A stretch of DNA of 64,000 nt, taken from contig JADNYV010000041.1 in the NCBI GenBank assembly GCA_015501055.1, positions 205,067-269,066 of the forward strand, read 5' to 3'. Below are positions 58,597 through 64,000 of this stretch, piece by piece. Position 1 is the first letter of the stretch; every line of letters begins with the position of its first letter. The position numbers were made by a program, and so were the translations under genes. The notes below the pieces were generated by a model, which did not search any database, was not told where the DNA came from, and worked only from the letters and a program-made list of their open reading frames with translations. This DNA is from Mucidula mucida (taxonomy: Eukaryota; Basidiomycota; Agaricomycetes; Agaricales; Physalacriaceae).

Positions 58597-60104
58597 ATGA
58601 CCTCGACGACCTGGCATTCTATCCGGCCGTGGAGCCCGCCGTTGACGCTGTCGGTGCGCGAAATCACGTCGGTCTCCGTCACCTTCATTCTTTCGGCGTC
58701 GCCCTCGGGAGAGACGGACTCGCTCATGGCGTGTCTCGGTCTGGAACCATCAGAGGTCGAGCACGATGCCGACGACAGTGACGACGATCTAAAAAAGCAG
58801 ACCGTCGTCGCCAGCGCCCTCGCCGGCGGCCTTTCGGTCCAAGTAGACCGTTCGTCCTGGCGCCGCGTATTCATCCGCATCGACGACAAAGCGGATGAAG
58901 CTGTTATCATTATATACGGACTTATGCCGGCCGGCAATACGACGTGGATCTCGAGCTCGTGCAGGGCGGGCAGAAGAACAGGCTGGAGCGGCGTGTCGTC
59001 ACGGCGGACGGCGGTCAGTACTATTCGCCCATCGCAAACGCTTGCCGAGGACTAACGGAGTATATAGATCCCAGCACCGCTGAAAACCCGGTAGACAGCC
59101 CTGAGAGTGCCAACTTGGATCATCCTGCCAGCATCGCAGATAACATGTCTTCGCCCTCTTCCTCCCCATCCCCTGCCACACCCGCATCGACACATCACGC
59201 GTCACCTGGTTTCACCCCCTTAACTCTCGAAGATCGTTTGAATCAGCTCCAGCACACCCTCACCGTGATGTCTGCCGAGCGCGAATCACTATCGGCCACT
59301 TTGAAATCAGCTCGACGTGATGCCCAGAAAGCGGATGCCAACGTACGCTCTGAAATCGAGACGCTCAAGAGAGCATCAGAGAAGCACGCCGCGGTCGAGC
59401 ATCGCGCAAAGCAAAAGGTCCTTGCTTTGCAGGAATCCGTCAAACGCGCCCAATCATCGTCGCGGGAGATTGATCAGCAGGCCACGGAAATTGAGGCTGG
59501 AATGCCAGACCTTATCAAGCAGCGCGAGGATAAGGAGGAGGAGTTGAAGAGAGTTCAGCAAGAGGCGGAACGCGTACAAAAGGCTCGAGAGACCGAGGCA
59601 GAGAAGGAGCGAAAGCGAATCGACAGCTTGAACAGCGAGCTCACTAGCATGACAAACAAGCTCGAGCGTCTGCAGGGCAAGAAGGAGAAGATGGAGACCT
59701 CGACGATTCCGGATTTGGAGGAGCAGCTCAAGGCGATCGAGCTGGAGATTGAGATTGAGATGCAGGCGGGGTTGACGCAGGAACCGTACGAGGATACAGC
59801 GAGGATACGTACTGCACCTATACCCATACAGAGAGGCCCGTGGAGCAGCCCACCACACCACGCGCAGAGGTCGTCTTCGTTACATTATCACAAGACGCCT
59901 ATCGTGTTGCAGAACCCCCATCGGCAGTCATCATTGAAGGCTAGCGTCTCAAATACCAGCTTCATCGACACCGTCGCCTGCCCCGCCAGCCACCTCGACT
60001 TTATCAAGTCGGGCGGCGCCATTCGAGCCCGGGAGGCCAATACGGTCCCACATGGTATGTCGCCTCTTTTAACCTTCAATCTTAGTATTTATTCTACTCT
60101 TTAG
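58597..60104 (+). CDS. AcrB-like coiled-coil protein (ubiquitination network type; frame changes)
   Basis: The N-terminal domain WHSIRPWSPPLTLSVREITS, SALAGGLSVQVDRSSW, RVFIRIDDKADEAVIIIYGL continues one frame over as RQYDVDLELVQGGQ; the ATGCCGGCCGGCAA junction near 58930 lacks one base of the usual MPGRQYD codons. After a Ser/Pro-rich linker a long coiled coil follows (LEDRLNQLQHTLTVMSAERE to EEQLKAIELEIEIEMQ), with heptads and Lys/Glu bias. Near 59960 one extra base, relative to the partial copy at 63.9 kb, throws the conserved STLSSRAAPFEPGRPIRS block out of frame. The family resembles the fungal protein AcrB, named for a role in ubiquitin-dependent signalling. The long C-terminal part of the family is not present. 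Confidence 0.65.
59330..60060 (+). repeat. Direct repeat, copy within the AcrB-like gene
   Basis: Matches 63267-64000 from cagaaagcggatgccaacgt onward in the same orientation, about 93-95 percent identical by eye. The second copy carries stops and a 4-bp loss. Confidence 0.8.
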
Positions 60105-61011
60105 TGGAATGCACACAATGGGGTTAAAGCAATCCTTGTGATGGTTCTCGATCGTCGGATACGGCGGGATGACACCGTCTGTATGCCCAACTCTGCGAAG
60201 AGGCGCAGGTACTACAAGGCGCATTAGCAGACGAAGGTGTACATGTATATTTCACGAGCATTTATTTGGCTGATAATATTATTCACTTAGTCACGACAGA
60301 TCTCGTTCGTCTTCTACAGCTCTTGAAAGAGATCTTGTTTGTGCAACGCATATATGGAGGATGTTTGTTGTGATATGACAGGACAGGCTAAGTATGACGT
60401 TTCGACTCCCGACGAAGCGCATACATTCGTGACTCAAGCGAAAGCACTTCTGGAACGTGCGCTATATTGTTTGGTCTTGAGCACAACTTGAAAGGTATTG
60501 TATTCCCCCCCTGAAAACTACACATCAAATTGACTGGGGGAATTTGTCCAGATATGTTTGAACATTCAATGATTGATCAACACATCAGATTCTTAGATCC
60601 TCGCATTGTTGATGCACCATTTTTTTTTGAGAGGCTTATGTGGCGCTCTTCTGCTTTTGGCTGTCCTTGTAAATTTGGAAAGGCCACAAACGCCGGTCAT
60701 GATGGACTTCCTGCACCATTGGCGTTCGTCGACAGTCCGGCAGATAGGTCGTTGTGAACGAAGATCCTAGTTTTTGACCACTTTCGTCCATCCTATCAGC
60801 TAGCTATATATAATAAGCTCGTGCTGCGGTGCTAGTGCGATACGAGGTGGCAAGTGGGAGCGTCCAACACAGGAACAAACAGGACTGCGTGGGTGTATAC
60901 AGCTTCATAATCCGCGCTGTGTTATCAGTCGCCATCGACAGGCTTTAGCGCCACTTCTTATAACTTCGCTCAAAGCTTCCCGCTAACAACTTGCAGTGGA
61001 GATGGCAGCAT
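60105..61011. other. Gene-poor stretch
   Basis: No supported gene. A 75-codon frame (60530-60757) has no motif. Confidence 0.4.
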
Positions 61012-61526
61012 GTCCACGCCTATCTACCTTTCGTTCTATGAGTTTGATGAAATGGGCACAGAGGAGGGTTCTTTCCACTGGGGGATAGCGCTTCCGCGTC
61101 CTGATTACGGGAACCGCTCGACGGTCGTGTCGACATTTTCCAGGTGGGCACACCCGACGATGAGGACGTAGAGGCTGGTGCGGATCCCGATGTCTGGGAG
61201 ACCAATCACAGGACGGATGACCACCCAGCGGACCTCACCAAGAGTCAGGCCCCCCCGCTGAGTGCCCCGAAGCACGACGGGCAGAGCCCGGCGCAAGGTA
61301 CTACTCCTCTCGTTCATCCCGAGACGAATGGTCCTGTGCGCAGTGGGTCATCAGAACGCTGCAAGGGATTGGACAATCTGGGCTGGTTCTCCGAGCCACC
61401 GCCGGGGGATCTTCAGGATCGTGATAGGTTTTATGAGCGCATCGTAGACATGGTACGCGGGTGCGCGTTGGGTCCAAAGATGTATCTGTCGTGGAGATCG
61501 ATGATGTGCGGGTCCTTGAGGGATGA
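61012..61526 (+). pseudogene. Small uncharacterised Agaricomycete protein, frameshifted
   Basis: Start MSTPIYLSFYEFDEMGTEEG, then SFHWGIALPRPDYGNR, VDIFQVGTPDD, WETNHRT, SCAQWVIRTLQGI, LGWFSEPPPGDL and VEIDDVRVLEG with a stop at 61526. I know this block order from small mushroom proteins of unknown function (a compact fold with a WGI..P..NR opening and a WVIRTL helix). The blocks lie in alternating frames, with one-base changes near 61130, 61340, 61370 and 61490. Function unknown. Confidence 0.45.
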
Positions 61527-62058
61527 TGCTGCATATCAACGTGGGTGTGTAGAGCTCAACTCTGATAATCCGTCTTAATACGATTTATTACTAGTCGTCG
61601 ATTGCGCGCCAGACGGTCTGAAAGTCTTTTTCAAATCTGTAAAATAAATGACTGTATTGTGTAATTCCTAGTGTATGTTGACGCAAGACTCAGACTGAGC
61701 TAGAGATGCTATAACTCCTATTGAATACAGGAGCACCAACATACAACCTGCGAACTGGAAATTCAGGCACACTGTTTTAGATGGTAGCGGGGGAAGCGAT
61801 TGAAATAACGAGACTCGATGGACCATGAATGAGCAATGATGGAAAACCAGAGCTAGACGAGTGTCTCGCTCTTAACGCGAGTGAGTGGAGCGTTTGAGAT
61901 CGGCCGTTGCCAGTGATCGAGAGGTTTGACCACTTGCGCCGTGTCCCAGCACGCAAAGGTGAGCGTCAGTTCAAAGCCGCTGTTTCTACGGACAACTTCT
62001 CACCTGACTGGGCCAAGTTCCCATCGGACTTTCAATAGCTTTGATCCAAACTCTCATC
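61527..62058. other. Intergenic region
   Basis: Nothing recognisable. Confidence 0.4.
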
Positions 62059-63023
62059 ATGTTCAGCTGGAAAACGAAGGTGCAGGGCTTTGAGCGACGA
62101 ACACAATGGAGTCAAGACAAGAAACGTATAGAGTTTCTTCAGAAATATGGTCTACTCGGATCGTACTTGAGATTTTCCCAATATTATCGTTATGCACTCG
62201 CATACGGACGACAAATAGTGCGATCCCTGTGGAATCGTGAGTAGTCATTTCAGAACGATTCTCCTTTTGTAGCTTGATGTGAAGTACAGTACTGGTCTAA
62301 ACCAGAAGTTTTATGTGAAAAGATTCAATAGCGATCGCTGTCTCGACGCGGATATTGCTACCATGCGCTTAATTCGCGCGCAAACAGCATCCCAGTGCCT
62401 AGGGTGCTACTCCAATTCCGCGGTTGGACGAACAGGTATATGATCATGGAGCGCATGCCTGGCGTCTCGCTCGACACTGTCTTCCCTCACCTACCGGCCA
62501 TTGAGCAGGCAAGACTCGTCGGTCAGCTACACGACTACATGAAAGAACTACGTGCAATTCCACGGCCTGATAACGCGTCCTCCATCGCCTCCGTCACAGG
62601 TGGCCCATCTTCTGCTATCGTTTACACCATCGGTGTGATCTTAGCGGGCCCTTCCGCGACGAGGCACACATGAACCTACAGCTCAGACACGGCAAGCCCG
62701 CCGAAGCGTATCCAGAACCAGTCCCCACCGCCCACGCCCTCACGCACCCGCTCGTGCTTACGCACAACGACTTTGCATCGCACAACATCATGGCGATGGA
62801 AACGGCCGATGGGTGGCGTATTACGGCGATCATCGACTGGGAGTGTGCGGCGTGGATGCCCAGCCACTGGGAGTACGTCAAGGCGAAGAATTTCTGCTCG
62901 AGGAGCTTGCGGCCGTATAGGCAGCAGTGGGTGGATTGGCTTCCAAAGATTTTGGAGCCGTTTGACCTTGAGGCGGAGGCGGATATAAAGTTAGGCAGGT
63001 GTCCGAGGAAACATATTCCTTAG
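62059..63023 (+). pseudogene. Aminoglycoside-phosphotransferase (APH/choline kinase fold) family protein, frameshifted
   Basis: N-terminal exon MFSWKTKVQGFERR.., then LNQKFYVKRFNSDRCLDADI (Lys on the ATP-binding strand), SIPVPRVLLQFRGWTNRYMI, MERMPGVSLDTVFPHLPAIE and SGPFRDEAHMN. The catalytic loop is LTHNDFASHNIM (H-x-D..N), then the metal-binding AIIDWECAAWMPSHWEY. The order and residues are those of PF01636. One-base shifts occur near 62380 (between RAQT and SIPVP) and near 62635 (before CDLSGPF); the splice near 62235-62285 also does not keep frame. In fungi such proteins are numerous, with mostly unknown small-molecule substrates. Confidence 0.7.
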
Positions 63024-63266
63024 TTAGCATATACCAGATTACTCCTTCGAGTTACCTAGTATTTCAGTTTGTTCGTCGAGAAAAGGGTTAATCCGGGGAC
63101 TGAATGCATTTTTTGGTTCTTCGCTCAATGAACCGCCTGTCGTTGGTGCGCTTTGGGAGCCTCGAATTCGCTCGCGATTACATCAGCTTATTGTATTTCT
63201 GCATTGGTGCGCTCTCATGCACACGCAGAAAGAAGGTAGACCAGGAGCATGACGCTGATGCGCTCA

Positions 63267-64000
63267 GAAAGCGGATGCCAACGTACGCTCCGAAATTGAG
63301 ACACTCAAGAGGAGCATCCGAGAAGCACGCCGCAGTCGAGCATCGCGCAAAGCAAAAGGTCCTTGCTTTGCAGGAATCCGTTAAACGCAATCATCGTCGC
63401 GGGAGATTGATCAGCAGGCCACGGAGATTGAGGCTGGAATGCCAGACCTTATCAAGCAGCGCGAGGATAAGGAGGAGGAGTTGAAGAGAATTCAGTAGGA
63501 GGCGGAACACGTTCAAAAGGCTCGAGAGACCGAGGCAGAGAAGGAGCGAAAGCGAATCGACAGCTTGAACAGCGAGCTCAGTAGCATGACAAACAAGCTC
63601 GACCGTCTGTAGGGCAAGCAGGAGAAGATGGAGACCTCGACGATTCCGGATTTGGAGGAGCAGCTCAAGGCGATCGAACTGGAGATTGAGATTGAGATGC
63701 AGGCGGGGTTGACGCAGGAACCGTACGAGGATACAGCGAGGATGCGTACCGCACCTATACCCGTACAGACAGGCCCGTGGAGCAGCCCGCCACGCCATGC
63801 GCAGAGGTCCTCTTCGTTACATTATCACAAGACGCCTATCGTGTTGCAGAACCCCCATCGGCAGTCATCATTGAAGGCTAGCATCTTGAATACCAGTTCA
63901 TCAACACCGTTGCCTGCTCCACCGGCCATCTCGACTTTGTCAAGTCGGGCGGCGCCATTCGAACCCGGGAGGCCAATACGGTCTCTGTCACGAATTGCCT
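63267..64000 (+). pseudogene. Partial duplicate of the AcrB-like gene, decayed
   Basis: Begins abruptly at the position equivalent to 59330 of the parent, inside the coiled coil. Compared with the parent it lacks 4 bp near 63388, has TAG codons near 63497 (RIQ-stop-EAEH against RVQQEAER) and near 63611 (LDRL-stop against LERLQ), and otherwise follows it closely. At its 3' end the frame NTSSSTPLPAPPAISTLSSR and AAPFEPGRPIRS is intact, showing the ancestral frame lost in the parent. It runs off the window edge. Confidence 0.8.

Overview
The window looks like nuclear DNA of a mushroom-forming basidiomycete (Agaricomycete). Evidence: many genes are split by introns of about 45-60 nt with GT..AG borders. 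The gene families are also typical: a Plavaka-type transposase, DUF6532 and DUF6534 proteins, a glyoxal oxidase of the copper radical type, Rds1-like ferritin-fold secreted proteins, F-box/LRR proteins and an AcrB-like coiled-coil protein. All function calls rest on motif recognition by eye; no search was run.

Layout. 1-13.4 kb: an accessory region dominated by a family I read as AAA-ATPase-like (PF09820 type) proteins. There are three short copies without a nuclease domain (1-1142; 6642-8121; 11741-13246), a C-terminal relic (about 3300) and one long copy that adds a PD-(D/E)XK nuclease domain (3585-6438, minus). The second and third short copies lie in a 1.8-kb segmental duplication. A secreted ferritin-like gene (1465-2543) and a frameshifted piece of TAF4 (about 10150-10813) are interspersed. 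13.9-33.4 kb: ribosomal protein S26, then mostly decayed or frameshifted genes (a Ser-rich secreted protein, a MYND zinc finger, an F-box/LRR protein, a Zn2Cys6 factor, an Rds1-like relic), a gene with a threefold repeated exon, a PARP-type zinc-finger protein with repeat-encoding exons, a GMC oxidoreductase remnant and a glyoxal oxidase. 34-37 kb: DUF6534 fragments and a small heat-shock protein that stops early. 37.5-42.2 kb: a second head-to-head pair of one short and one long AAA-ATPase-like/nuclease gene. 42.8-46 kb: an inactivated Plavaka transposase, head to head with a DUF6532 gene. 49-60 kb: the best preserved block, with an intact unknown six-exon gene, two related F-box genes flanking an aminopeptidase P gene, RCE1 and an AcrB-like gene. 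60-64 kb: frameshifted small genes and a decayed partial copy of the AcrB-like gene.

Main idea. In both places where a long (ATPase-like plus nuclease) gene is present, its 5' end faces the 5' end of a short (ATPase-like only) gene across 203 or 233 bp, and both spacers contain a GATCAYGTG element. All short copies keep a recognisable P-loop region in which the canonical lysine is replaced, and the Walker B acidic pair is altered. This suggests a recurrent two-gene module of a nuclease-bearing protein and a pseudo-ATPase partner, related to the NTPase-nuclease architectures described for transposon- and effector-derived eukaryotic proteins. Its function is unknown.

Caution. Many otherwise well-conserved genes carry one or a few single-base frameshifts, mostly a missing base. 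Some of these may be assembly errors rather than real decay, so each pseudogene call states what is seen.
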